Below, in pieces: positions 19,965 through 28,509 of a stretch of 64,000 nt of DNA; the stretch's first letter is position 1, and each line of letters begins with the position of its first letter. Both the position numbers and the translations under genes were made by a program. Where the stretch lies: positions 832,695 to 896,694 of the forward strand of contig NZ_CDME01000015.1 in assembly GCF_000826545.1 (NCBI RefSeq), read 5' to 3'. This DNA is from Kibdelosporangium sp. MJ126-NF4. GTDB taxonomy: Bacteria; Actinomycetota; Actinomycetes; Mycobacteriales; Pseudonocardiaceae. The notes under the pieces were generated by a model. That model ran no database searches, was not told the DNA's origin, and saw nothing but the letters and a program-made list of their open reading frames with translations.

Positions 19965-20642
19965 CCGGTACGCCTCAAGGCGTTCGACGAGTTCGAGCGG
20001 ACGGGACAACGCCACGAGGTGCCCGCCGGGCATCTCGTCCGGCGTGATCCCGAGGCGTTCCGGGACGATCCGGCGCTGGAACTCGGCGGGGAACAGCCGG
20101 TCGTCGCGGGCCAGCAGGAACCTGGTCGGCACGTCCGGCCACACGGTGAGCGGCCACGGTTTGGCCAGTGGCGTGCCGGACTGCTCGATCACGCCTTCCG
20201 ACATCAGCTCGACGGCGACATCCAGCGGAACGTCGTGCAGGAAGGTGTAGACCGGGTCGAGTGGGCTGTCCACCGATTGGCCGAGCGCTTGCCTGACCTC
20301 ACGCTCGGCCCGGTCCTGGCCGGTCGCGGTCCACCACTCCCCCGCCGACTCACCGGGCTTCGGGGTCATCGCCGCGAGCAGGACCAGCAACCGGACATCG
20401 AGCCGTTCACAGACAAGCGGGGCGCTGTAGGCCGCGAGCGACGAGGCGACCAGGATCAGGTCCTCGCGGTCCCCGACGGCGTGGACGATCGCGTCGGCGT
20501 ACTCCTCCAGTCCGGCGCTGTCGTCGGCGGCGGGCAGGTCGACCGCCACCACGTCGTGCCCCCGGTCGCGCAGTTCCGGTTCGACGAACCGCCAGTAGCT
20601 CGCCTTGCCGCCCGCGCCGGGAACCAGGACATACGTGCTCAT
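19953..20642 (-). CDS. alpha/beta hydrolase
   Basis: A 229-residue alpha/beta hydrolase of the small esterase type: FVLVPGAGG-like N-terminus (YVLVPGAGGKASYW), DLPAADDS, and a C-terminal His in MPGGHLVALS. The nucleophile elbow reads LVASSLAA rather than a clean GxSxG. Its ATG overlaps the stop of the upstream split-barrel gene, so the two form an operon facing the HxlR regulator. Substrate unknown. Confidence 0.87.
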   Translation of the reverse strand: MSTYVLVPGAGGKASYWRFVEPELRDRGHDVVAVDLPAADDSAGLEEYADAIVHAVGDREDLILVASSLAAYSAPLVCERLDVRLLVLLAAMTPKPGESAGEWWTATGQDRAEREVRQALGQSVDSPLDPVYTFLHDVPLDVAVELMSEGVIEQSGTPLAKPWPLTVWPDVPTRFLLARDDRLFPAEFQRRIVPERLGITPDEMPGGHLVALSRPLELVERLEAYRLSA

Positions 20643-21136
20643 CAGCCGCGCCCCCGGTTCGCGAACTCCTCGGGCGTGGCGCCGCCCGGCAGCCTCGTCA
20701 TGAAGTCGAGGACGCCCACCCAGGACGGACGGATCGCGATCCTGGCCATCCGCACACCCGGCTGGTCGAGGCCCTCGATGTTCTTTGCGCCCTGTTCCTC
20801 GCCCGCGTAACGCTTGTGGGCCAACCCGTACTCCGGCACCATACCGTCCACATCGGTCACCTCGGCCTTCCCGCGCAGTAACAGCACCTCCGGCGGCGTG
20901 GACGGGGTGTCGATGGTGATCGCCACGTCCGGCCGCTCGCGCAGTGCCTTGATCTTCCTGGCGCCCGCGAACGTCGCGAACACGATCTCCGCACCGTTCC
21001 AGTGGAACATCATCGGGAAGACCCGTGGCGTGCCGTCGGCTGCCACGTAGGCGAGCCTGGCCAGTTCGGTCGACTCCAGCAAACGCTGCGCCACATCGGT
21101 CTTCAGCAGGTCCAGGTGGCCTTGGGGAAGCGTCAT
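20642..21136 (-). CDS. pyridoxamine 5'-phosphate oxidase-like split-barrel protein
   Basis: A 164-residue split-barrel flavin/F420-type protein. RLAYVAADGTPRVFPMMFHWNGAEIVFATF and the following ARKIKALRERPDVAITID are typical of the PNPOx/FDOR superfamily (I quote them in parts; the region covers residues about 28-75). Cofactor (FMN or F420) is not decided by eye. First gene of a two-gene operon with the hydrolase and divergent from an HxlR regulator, which likely controls it. Confidence 0.87.
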   Translation of the reverse strand: MTLPQGHLDLLKTDVAQRLLESTELARLAYVAADGTPRVFPMMFHWNGAEIVFATFAGARKIKALRERPDVAITIDTPSTPPEVLLLRGKAEVTDVDGMVPEYGLAHKRYAGEEQGAKNIEGLDQPGVRMARIAIRPSWVGVLDFMTRLPGGATPEEFANRGRG

Positions 21137-21160
21137 GACGGTTCCTTTCGTTCTCAGTGT

Positions 21161-21187
21161 GTCCTACACTAGCACTAGTCAGTCCTA
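21161..21187. promoter_or_regulatory. operator-like repeats between split-barrel gene and hxlR-type gene
   Basis: A direct repeat GTCCTA at 21161-21166 and 21182-21187, 21 bases apart, flanks the dyad ACTAG-CA-CTAGT (21168-21179). The two divergent genes are only 65 bases apart, so a regulator bound here would affect both. Confidence 0.45.
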
Positions 21188-21201
21188 AATGAGGAGTAGC
21201 A

Positions 21202-21840
21202 ATGTCGGACCGAACCTACGACGACCCGTGTGGGATCGCCCGTGCCCTTGACCTGGTCGGCGAACGCTGGGCGCTGTTGATCACGCGGGAACTGTTGTTC
21301 GGCCCGAAGCGCTTCACGGACCTGCGCGCGGGGCTGCCCACGGCCAGTCAGAACGTGCTGTCCCACCGGCTCAGGGAACTGGAGGAGTCCGGTGTCGTGC
21401 GCCGCCACAAGCTCGGCCCGCCCGCGGGCGCGTGGGTCTACGAGCTCACCGATCGCGGCCATGATCTGCGGCCCGTGATCATCGAACTGGCCCGGTGGGG
21501 ATGCCATGCGCCGACCGCGTCAGGGGCGCAGCTGAGCGTCGCGGCGTTGATGATCGCGCTGTTGACGACCTTCTCCCCCGAGCTGGCGGGCGACCTGGAC
21601 GCGACCTACGAACTGCGCGTGTCCGGTGAACACTTCCGCGCCACCGTCGCCGATGGTCGGATCGACATCACGCCGGGACGCGCGGAGAACCCGGATGCCG
21701 TGGTCGAGACGGACGCGGGCACGCTGCGTGGCATCGTGTTCGGCGGCCGCGCCATCACCGACGAGATCACCGGGGGCGACCGGCGCTCCGCCGCCCGGTT
21801 CCTCGGCCTGTTCCCACGGCCGGGAGTCGTCACCGGCTGA
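21202..21840 (+). CDS. HxlR-family transcriptional regulator with SCP2-like C-terminal domain
   Basis: A 212-residue regulator. The N-terminal winged helix of the HxlR type is clear (DPCGIARALDLVGERWALLI, LFGPKRFTDLRAGLP, LSHRLRELEESGVVRR), preceded by the CGI cysteine that often senses electrophiles. The C-terminal part (about residue 110 on) resembles a sterol-carrier SCP2-like ligand domain (PDAVVETDAGTLRGIVFGG). Divergent from the split-barrel/hydrolase operon, its probable target. Confidence 0.92.
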   Translation: MSDRTYDDPCGIARALDLVGERWALLITRELLFGPKRFTDLRAGLPTASQNVLSHRLRELEESGVVRRHKLGPPAGAWVYELTDRGHDLRPVIIELARWGCHAPTASGAQLSVAALMIALLTTFSPELAGDLDATYELRVSGEHFRATVADGRIDITPGRAENPDAVVETDAGTLRGIVFGGRAITDEITGGDRRSAARFLGLFPRPGVVTG

Positions 21841-21856
21841 TGGCTATCCTGATCAG

Positions 21857-22843
21857 GTGCGCGTCACCATCGCTGAAGTCGCCCGCCGGGCGCGAGTGAG
21901 CAAGGCGACTGTGTCGCGGGTGCTCAACAACAAAGGCGATGTCGACGCCGCGACCGCGATCCGCGTCCGCGAGGTGATCGCCGCGACCGGCTACACCCCC
22001 AGTGCCCGCGCGGTCGGCCTGGCCAAGGGACGCACCCAGACCGTCGGCATGCTCGTACCCGGTCTGACCTGGCCGTGGATGGGCGACGTGCTGCAGGGCG
22101 TCGCGGACGTCCTTGAGGCACAGGGGTACGGCCTGCTGCTGAACACGATGAACCGGGGCGCGGAGTCGCTGACCCAGTTCGCGAAACACGTGTCGGCCAA
22201 CTCGTTCGACGGCCTGCTGCTGATCGAACCGCCGGACACCCTCAGCTACATCAGCGGCCTGCACGAGTCCGGGTTCCCGATGGTGATGATCGACGACCGC
22301 GGCCACCACCCGGAATTCCCTTCGGTGGCAACAAGCAACCGGGAAGGCGCCGCCTCGGCGGCACAGCACCTGCTGGCTCGCGGCCGCGAGAATCCCGCGG
22401 TGATCACCGGCCCGGCGCGGTTCGGCTGCACCCGCGACCGTACCGACGGCTTCCAGGCCACTATGGACAACGCGGGCGTCCGGCTCGGCCACGTCGTCGA
22501 GGGCGACTTCACCCGGGAGGGCGGCAGGGCTGCCGCGATGTCTCTTTTGGACTCTCGTGTGCCGGTCGACGCCGTGTTCGCGCAGAACGACCTGATGGCC
22601 GTCGGCGTGCTGGACGCACTGCGCGCCACCGGCCGCTCGGCGCCGGACGACGTCGCCGTCATCGGATTCGACGACATCCCGATCGCCGCGCACACCCAGC
22701 CCGCGCTCACCACCGTTCGCCAGCCGTCCAGGGAGATGGGCGAGGCCGCGGCGAGGATGCTGCTGGCCCGGCTGGCGGGCGAGAACCTGCCGAACGAGCC
22801 GCACATCATCCCGACGTCACTGGTGCTCCGCGAGTCCGCCTGA
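21857..22843 (+). CDS. LacI-family transcriptional regulator
   Basis: A 328-residue regulator with a LacI helix-turn-helix at the extreme N-terminus (VTIAEVARRARVSKATVSRVLN) and a periplasmic-binding-like effector domain (VGMLVPGLTWPWMG, VIGFDDIPIAAHTQPALTTV). The GTG start lies 14 bases after the hxlR-type stop. No sugar transport or hydrolase gene is adjacent, so the target is unknown. Confidence 0.93.
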   Translation: MRVTIAEVARRARVSKATVSRVLNNKGDVDAATAIRVREVIAATGYTPSARAVGLAKGRTQTVGMLVPGLTWPWMGDVLQGVADVLEAQGYGLLLNTMNRGAESLTQFAKHVSANSFDGLLLIEPPDTLSYISGLHESGFPMVMIDDRGHHPEFPSVATSNREGAASAAQHLLARGRENPAVITGPARFGCTRDRTDGFQATMDNAGVRLGHVVEGDFTREGGRAAAMSLLDSRVPVDAVFAQNDLMAVGVLDALRATGRSAPDDVAVIGFDDIPIAAHTQPALTTVRQPSREMGEAAARMLLARLAGENLPNEPHIIPTSLVLRESA

Positions 22844-22870
22844 CCAGGACCTGCCTGTCCCGCTCTCCAG

Positions 22871-23479
22871 TCAGCTGCGTGGCGGACTGTCCGTGACACG
22901 GGCGGCGATCGAGGCCGCGAGCCAGTCGAACGCCGCTTCGGTCCTACCGTCGTCCCGGTCGATCAGCCACGCGAGCAGCACACCGTCCACAGTGGAGATA
23001 AGCACCCGGCCGACCACGTCGGCCGGGTCATTCCACGTGATGCCGTTGTGGGCGGCCACATCGGCGAGGAACCGCTCGGCGAGCCCGCAGACCTTCGTCT
23101 CGTAGTCGCGCACGACCATGGTCGCCGACGGGCGACGCAGCGCATACGGGATGAGGTCGAACACCGCCTTGTACCGGGCCGGATCGGCGCGGTACGGCGT
23201 CCAGAGCCGGTGCAGCGCGGCACGTACCGACGGCTCGACACCACCGGTGACCCGCAGCGCCACAGCGGCGACCTCGGCCATCTCACTGAAGAGCAACGCC
23301 GTCAACGCGTCAAGCAGGTCCTCCACCGATCGGTAGCAGTAGTGCACGACGGCCGCGGGCAGCTGGGCCTCGCTGGCTATCCGGCGCGTGCTCGCAGCTG
23401 CCACACCCTCCGTGGCGACCACCCTCAAGGCGGCAGCAAGCAATTGCCGGCGACGTTGTTCTGCAGGGACACGCGCCAC
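22871..23479 (-). CDS. TetR-family transcriptional regulator
   Basis: A 202-residue TetR-like regulator. HTH at about residues 10-50 (LLAAALRVVATEGVAAASTRRIASEAQLPAAVVHYCY region; key core ASTRRIASEA). GTG at 23479 is my choice; a GGAGG lies 13 bases upstream, so another start slightly upstream is possible. It is divergent from the secreted M64 peptidase (112 bases apart) and may control it. Confidence 0.87.
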   Translation of the reverse strand: MARVPAEQRRRQLLAAALRVVATEGVAAASTRRIASEAQLPAAVVHYCYRSVEDLLDALTALLFSEMAEVAAVALRVTGGVEPSVRAALHRLWTPYRADPARYKAVFDLIPYALRRPSATMVVRDYETKVCGLAERFLADVAAHNGITWNDPADVVGRVLISTVDGVLLAWLIDRDDGRTEAAFDWLAASIAARVTDSPPRS

Positions 23480-23591
23480 CGCTCGAGCATAACCTCCGAC
23501 CACGCCGCGCCCGTCGCCGTCGCAGGGACCTGCGAAGTCGCTACTTTCGGCCCTGCACAACCACGACAGGCCCTGCATAGCGTGCGAGCAC

Positions 23592-25412
23592 ATGTGGAGA
23601 CGCGCGCTGGTCATGGCAGGCGTCGCCGTGATCCCCTTCCTGGTGGCGTTACCGGCTCAGGCGAATGCCGATGCCGCGACCGTCGTCCCGGTCAGGATCA
23701 CCGGCGATCCCGCGAAACGCTTCAACATCGTGATCGTCGGCGACGGGTACACCGCCGCGGAGATGCCAAAGTTCCGGGAACACGTTGACCGGCACGTGAA
23801 CGTGCTGCTCACCCTGGAGCCGTTCAGGACATACCGCAGCTACCTCAACGTGTACACGGTGGAGGTCCCGTCGACGGAGTCCGGGGTGAGCTGCGATCCG
23901 GACCTGACCTCACCGCGCCGCAACACCCCACTCGGCATGGGATTCTGGGGAGGTTGCAGCTCGTCGAGCGTGCAGCGGTTGCTGACTGTCAACAGTTCCG
24001 CGTTGACGCGCTACGCCGATCTGGTGACAGGAACCAACTCGGGTAACCGGCAGTTGCTCGCGATCGGTAACAGCAGTACATACGGCGGCGCGGGCGGCAC
24101 ATACGCCACCGCGTCGGGCGGCAACGCACTCTCGGCCTTGATCACGCCCCATGAGCTCGGGCATTCGCTCGGCGGGCTCGACGACGAGTACGACTACTAC
24201 TCACGCGGGGTGCGCGGCGAGCCGTACAGCGGTAGTGAGCCATCCTCGATCCACCACAGCCTCCTGACAACGCAGCAGATGCGGTCGCAGCGCGCGAAGT
24301 GGTGGCGCTGGCTGGGTGAGCCGAGCGAGTCCGGCGGCACGATCGACCGGTACGAAGGTGGGCTGTACAGCGGAACCGACGTGTGGCGGCCGAGCAGGCA
24401 CTCGATGATGAAGTCACTCGGGTACTACTTCGACCAGATCAGCCGGGAGCGGATGACCCAGCGGATCTCGGCGAAGACCTCGATCCTGCAGGGCGGGACA
24501 CCGAACAGCGCGCCAATCGGCTCGGACCGGGTGGTCTGGGTGGAGACCCTGCACCCCGCCGGTCACCCGTTGGCCGTGACCTGGAAGCTGGACGGCAAAC
24601 AGTTGTCGACGAACGGCAGCCGCAGCGTGGACCTGCGCCAGCAACGGATCAGCCGCGGCAAGCACACGCTGACGGCCACCGTGGTGGACCCGACGCCGTT
24701 CGTGCGTGACCCTGCCGTCCGGGCCACGCTCACCAAGACCCGAACGTGGACCGTGGACACGGCGATCAAGACCCCGCCGGACACCACTCCCCTCGACTTC
24801 ACCTCGTCCACACCGACCGACCGCCCGGTCGGCGCACAGGACGTGGTCTACGCCGAGACGAGCAAGCCGGTCGCCGTGTCGTGGGCGGTCGACGGACGCC
24901 CGGTCCCTGTCCAGGGCAACGACCGGGACTTCGAAGTGAAGCGCCTGAACCTCACGGGATCGCACACACTGACCGCGTCGATCCCCGGCAGGACACTGAC
25001 GTGGAAGGTCGACGCGACCGAACCGGTGGCGAAGGTCGAACTGTCCAAAGCGGTCAGCAAGTCGAACCGGCCGGGACGGCCACCCGAGTACGTCTTCAAC
25101 GGCCCCTTCACCATGAAACTGACCTCCACCGACGACACACCGGGCGCCGGGATCATGGAGTTCCGCGTGGACGGCGACGGCTGGTACAACTACTACGGCT
25201 GGCCGACCGACGCGAACGCCCCCTTCCTGTTCACCGCGGAGGGAACGAACATCGACAACCTGGTGTACGGCAAACTCGGCGTACCACGACTGTCCCCTTG
25301 GGACAACGTCCCGCCCGGGTACGGCCGCCACACCGTCGACTACCGCGCAGTCGATCCAGCGGGCAACGTCAGCGCGGCGGGCACGTTCATCGTAACCCTA
25401 CAGCGCCCTTGA
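23592..25412 (+). CDS. secreted M64 (IgA-peptidase-like) zinc metallopeptidase with beta-sandwich tail
   Basis: A 606-residue exported peptidase. Sec signal peptide with cleavage after PAQANA (about 26). The M64 domain runs from about 35 to 310; zinc site HELGHSLGGLDDEYDY (His187, Glu188, His191 and the downstream Asp) is intact, and IVIVGDGYTAAEM is a family mark. Residues about 320-606 form two or three Ig-like beta-sandwich repeats, each with a VYAET/VVWVET strand and AVSW/AVTW core (visible around 330-390 and 420-475). Likely extracellular protein degradation. It ends ten bases before a long hairpin. Confidence 0.93.
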   Translation: MWRRALVMAGVAVIPFLVALPAQANADAATVVPVRITGDPAKRFNIVIVGDGYTAAEMPKFREHVDRHVNVLLTLEPFRTYRSYLNVYTVEVPSTESGVSCDPDLTSPRRNTPLGMGFWGGCSSSSVQRLLTVNSSALTRYADLVTGTNSGNRQLLAIGNSSTYGGAGGTYATASGGNALSALITPHELGHSLGGLDDEYDYYSRGVRGEPYSGSEPSSIHHSLLTTQQMRSQRAKWWRWLGEPSESGGTIDRYEGGLYSGTDVWRPSRHSMMKSLGYYFDQISRERMTQRISAKTSILQGGTPNSAPIGSDRVVWVETLHPAGHPLAVTWKLDGKQLSTNGSRSVDLRQQRISRGKHTLTATVVDPTPFVRDPAVRATLTKTRTWTVDTAIKTPPDTTPLDFTSSTPTDRPVGAQDVVYAETSKPVAVSWAVDGRPVPVQGNDRDFEVKRLNLTGSHTLTASIPGRTLTWKVDATEPVAKVELSKAVSKSNRPGRPPEYVFNGPFTMKLTSTDDTPGAGIMEFRVDGDGWYNYYGWPTDANAPFLFTAEGTNIDNLVYGKLGVPRLSPWDNVPPGYGRHTVDYRAVDPAGNVSAAGTFIVTLQRP

Positions 25413-25422
25413 CCTGGTAAAT

Positions 25423-25470
25423 CCTCGTGAGTGTTTCGGCCGGTCAGAACCGGCCGAAACACTCACGAGG
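25423..25470. terminator. long inverted repeat, bidirectional terminator (family copy 2)
   Basis: Perfect 22-bp arms at 25423-25444 and 25449-25470 with loop CAGA. The outer arm CCTCGTGAGTGTTT matches the copy at 2181; the inner arm differs (CGGCCGGT). It separates the convergent M64 peptidase and GH16 genes. Confidence 0.85.
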
Positions 25471-25479
25471 TTCTTGAGG

Positions 25480-26316
25480 CTAGTTGGTCACCCGGACGTA
25501 GTCGACCACGAGGGTGTTCGGGAAAGGCGTGCTGCCGTCGGGGTCGCCTGGCCAGTAGCCGCCGACGGCCAGGTTGAGGATGACGAAGTGCGGCTTGTTG
25601 AAAACCCATTTGCGGCCGCCGAGATCGGCCGGGGTGCGGCGCTGGTACTCGTGGCCGTCCACCTTCCACACCAACAGGTTCGGCGACCATTCCAGCCGGA
25701 AGGTGTGGAAGCCGTCGGCGAACCGCGGCCCGTTGTGGGCCGCGCCGATCCCACCGGCGCCGGAGTAGCCGGGGCCGTGGATGGTGCCGTGCACGGTGTT
25801 CGGCTCACGTCCGATGTTCTCCATGACGTCGATCTCGCCGCACTCCGGCCAGCCGACGCTGCCGATGTCGTTGCCCAGCAACCAGAACGCGGGCCACATA
25901 CCCTGGCCGTGCGACATCTTGATCCTGGCCTCGAACGTGCCGTAGGTCTGACTGAACTTGCCGGACGTGTTCAGCCGCGCGGAAGTGTGCGTGCAGCGGC
26001 CGTACCAGCAGTTGTAGTTGCCGGGGTTCTCCTTGCGCGCGGCGATCACCAGCTGGCCCTGGCCGTTCGTGGACGCGTTGCTGGTGCGGTTGGTGTAGTA
26101 CTGCCGTTCGTGGTTGTTGACGTTGTCGCCGACTTCGAGGTTCCACTTGCGAGTGTCGACGGCAGCGCCTGCGGCGCCGTTGAACTCGTCGGCGAACGTC
26201 GTCGCGGCTGTGCCGACGTCGGCACCGGCCGACTGTACGAGCGCCACCGGGCCGCAGACCACCGCCATCGCAGCTATCACCACAACGCGTGACAGGCGGG
26301 AGAAGGGCTTGGACAC
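25480..26316 (-). CDS. secreted GH16 endo-beta-1,3-glucanase-like hydrolase
   Basis: A 278-residue exported glycoside hydrolase. Signal peptide with a long hydrophobic core (VVVIAAMAVVCGPVALVQSA) and cleavage after SAGA. The GH16 catalytic motif is ECGEIDVMENIG, giving nucleophile and acid/base glutamates in ExDxxE. The whole jelly roll is catalytic domain with no binding module. I chose the GTG at 26316 because GAGAGG lies eight bases upstream; a GTG at 26325 overlaps that site. Substrate could be laminarin-type beta-1,3-glucan; mixed-linkage glucan is possible. A CebR-like operator stands about 150 bases upstream. Confidence 0.93.
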   Translation of the reverse strand: MSKPFSRLSRVVVIAAMAVVCGPVALVQSAGADVGTAATTFADEFNGAAGAAVDTRKWNLEVGDNVNNHERQYYTNRTSNASTNGQGQLVIAARKENPGNYNCWYGRCTHTSARLNTSGKFSQTYGTFEARIKMSHGQGMWPAFWLLGNDIGSVGWPECGEIDVMENIGREPNTVHGTIHGPGYSGAGGIGAAHNGPRFADGFHTFRLEWSPNLLVWKVDGHEYQRRTPADLGGRKWVFNKPHFVILNLAVGGYWPGDPDGSTPFPNTLVVDYVRVTN

Positions 26317-26461
26317 CGTTGTCACCTCTCTTCTGGGCTTCGCGCCAGTGCACAGGCACGCGAAAACCCCGAGGTCACAACAGAAGTGCAGGGGTCGCGT
26401 GCTGGACACGACGTGTTGTGGCGGCCAACGCAGTATGGCCGGTGCGGACCACGGAGGGCAA

Positions 26462-26475
26462 GGGGAGCGCTCTCA
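26462..26475. promoter_or_regulatory. CebR-like operator upstream of GH16 gene
   Basis: GGGGAGCGCTCTCA matches 12 of 14 positions of the Streptomyces CebR box TGGGAGCGCTCCCA, including the GAGCGCTC core. It lies about 146 bases upstream of the GH16 start and just behind the dehydrogenase stop. Suggests control by a LacI-family cello-oligosaccharide repressor; binding is inferred. Confidence 0.5.
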
Positions 26476-26512
26476 CGACTTACGCTCCGTCGAGATCATG
26501 CCAGCTGTCCCG

Positions 26513-27568
26513 TCACGACAGGCGGTCCACCAACGCGTCGGTGAACTGGGCGGTCGTGGCTGTGCCGCCCAGGTCGCGGGTGCGCAACGGGGTCGTGGCG
26601 AAGAGTTGGGCGATCGCCTGCCGGATCTCGGCGGCGGCTTCCGCGTGCCCGAGGTGCTCCAGCATCATCGCACCGGTCCAGATCATCCCGACCGGGTTGG
26701 CCACGCCCTGCCCGGCGATGTCCGGCGCGGAGCCGTGCACCGGCTCGAACATCGACGGGTAGTCCCGTTCTGGGTTGAGGTTCGCCGCCGGTGCCATGCC
26801 GATGCTGCCCGCGACGGCCGCGGCCAGGTCGCTGAGGATGTCGCCGAACAAGTTGGACGCGACGATCACGTCGAACCGGCCGGGGTCGAGCACCATCTTG
26901 GCGCACAGCGCGTCGATGTGCTCCTGCGTCCACTCCACCTCCGGGAAGCCCTTGGCGCGTTCGGCCACCAGCTCGTCCCAGAAAGGCATGGTGTGGACGA
27001 TCCCGTTCGACTTGGTCGCCGACGTGACGTGCTTGCGGCGCGTTCGCGCCACGGTGAAGGCGTAGTCGACGATCCTGGTCACCCCGGCCCTGGTGAACAG
27101 GGCTTCCTGGACCGCCAGCTCCGAGGGCTGGCCGCGGTTCATCCGGCCGCCGATCTCGCTGTACTCCCCTTCGACGTTCTCCCTGACGACGACGAAGTCC
27201 ACGTCGGATGTGGCCGCCCGCAGCGGGCTGGGCACGCCGTCGAACACGCGGATCGGCCGGAGGTTGACGTACTGCTGGAACTGGCGGCGGATCGGGATCA
27301 GCAGGCCCCACAGCGAGACGTGGTCGGCGACGGCGGGATCGCCGACCGCGCCGAGGAAGATGGCGTCGTGGTGGCGGATCCTGGTGAGTCCGTCGTCCGG
27401 CATCATCGCGCCTTCGGCCAGGTAGCGGGCGCAGGACCAGTCGAACGTGTCGTAGGTGAGTTCGTAGCCGTGGCGTTTGCCCACGGCGTCGAGGATGGCG
27501 CACGCCGCGGGTGTCACCTCCTGGCCGATGCCGTCTCCGGGGATCAGCGCGATGCGGTGCGTCGTCAT
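26513..27568 (-). CDS. tartrate/D-malate dehydrogenase (isopropylmalate dehydrogenase family)
   Basis: A 351-residue beta-decarboxylating dehydrogenase. ALIPGDGIGQEVTP, VVRENVEGEYSEIGGR, the catalytic Lys/Tyr region (VDYAFTVARTRRKHVTSATKSN in two parts) and NLFGDILSDLAA with metal-binding Asp are all present. The pattern fits the TtuC/YeaU tartrate-malate group rather than LeuB, because IREN is VREN and no leu genes are near. ATG at 27568. It follows LysR and MFS genes on the same strand, probably as the enzyme of that small regulon. Confidence 0.87.
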   Translation of the reverse strand: MTTHRIALIPGDGIGQEVTPAACAILDAVGKRHGYELTYDTFDWSCARYLAEGAMMPDDGLTRIRHHDAIFLGAVGDPAVADHVSLWGLLIPIRRQFQQYVNLRPIRVFDGVPSPLRAATSDVDFVVVRENVEGEYSEIGGRMNRGQPSELAVQEALFTRAGVTRIVDYAFTVARTRRKHVTSATKSNGIVHTMPFWDELVAERAKGFPEVEWTQEHIDALCAKMVLDPGRFDVIVASNLFGDILSDLAAAVAGSIGMAPAANLNPERDYPSMFEPVHGSAPDIAGQGVANPVGMIWTGAMMLEHLGHAEAAAEIRQAIAQLFATTPLRTRDLGGTATTAQFTDALVDRLS

Positions 27569-27610
27569 CGTCCGATAGCACCACCTCCGGGCGGTGACGT
27601 CCAAGTGACG

Positions 27611-28498
27611 TTAGCGGCCGGACTTATAGGCGGCGCCTATCACCTCGACGAACGCCGCAGCCGCCGGGCTGAGCCAGGCGCTCCTGCTGGCCAGCGCGAT
27701 GTTGAGGTACGCGGGCGGTTCGAGGTCGAGCACGTCCGCACCGGCCTGCCGGGCCAGCGGCGCCCACGACTCGGTGAGCACCGCCAGCCCGACACCGCCG
27801 AGGACCAGCGGCAGGATCGCCTCCCTGTGCTCGGACTCGACGACCAGCCGCAGATCGACGCCGTCGGCCAGCATCCGGTCGACGACCCGCCGCATCCCGG
27901 TGCCCGGCTGGCCGACGATCACCGGCTGCCCGTCGAGGTCGCGGCCCCGCAGCACAGTGCGTCCGGCGAACCACCCTGCCGGGGCCACCACCACGAACCG
28001 TTGACGTCGCAGTTTCGCCAGGGTGATGCCGACGGCGACCGGAGGCTCGCTGCTGCCGAACAACCCGAGTTCGGTGACGCCGCCGCGGACCATGTCGAGC
28101 ACCTCGGGCGCGGTGAACGCCGCCCGCACCAGTACCCGGATGCCCGGGTGACGTTCGGTGAACGCCTTGATCATCCCGCCAAGCGGCTCAACGGCCTGCG
28201 ACGGCATCGCGGCGATCTCGACGCGTCCGGTGACCAGCCCGGCGACCTGCGAAACACTGTCCCTGGCCACGGCAAGGCCCCTGATCACGTCCCGGGCGGG
28301 CTCGACGAGCGCCCGCCCGGAATCGGTGAGCACGAGACGGCGGCCGACCCGGTGGAACAACTCCTGGCCGAGGTCGCGCTCCAACGCCCTGATCGCCTGC
28401 GACAGCGAGGGCTGTGTCAGGAAGAGCGCGGACGCGGCCCGGTTGACCCCACCGTGGTCGACAACCGCGAGAAAGTACTCCAACTGCCTGGCGTCCAT
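27611..28498 (-). CDS. LysR-family transcriptional regulator
   Basis: A 295-residue LysR regulator: HTH in the first 60 residues (MDARQLEYFLAVVDHGG, LTQPSLSQAIRALERDLG) and an effector domain thereafter. It lies 11 bases after the MFS gene and 42 bases before the dehydrogenase, all co-directional, instead of the usual divergent arrangement. Probably senses tartrate, malate or a related acid; that is inferred only from the neighbour. Confidence 0.93.
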   Translation of the reverse strand: MDARQLEYFLAVVDHGGVNRAASALFLTQPSLSQAIRALERDLGQELFHRVGRRLVLTDSGRALVEPARDVIRGLAVARDSVSQVAGLVTGRVEIAAMPSQAVEPLGGMIKAFTERHPGIRVLVRAAFTAPEVLDMVRGGVTELGLFGSSEPPVAVGITLAKLRRQRFVVVAPAGWFAGRTVLRGRDLDGQPVIVGQPGTGMRRVVDRMLADGVDLRLVVESEHREAILPLVLGGVGLAVLTESWAPLARQAGADVLDLEPPAYLNIALASRSAWLSPAAAAFVEVIGAAYKSGR

Positions 28499-28509
28499 AC
28501 TGGAATCCT

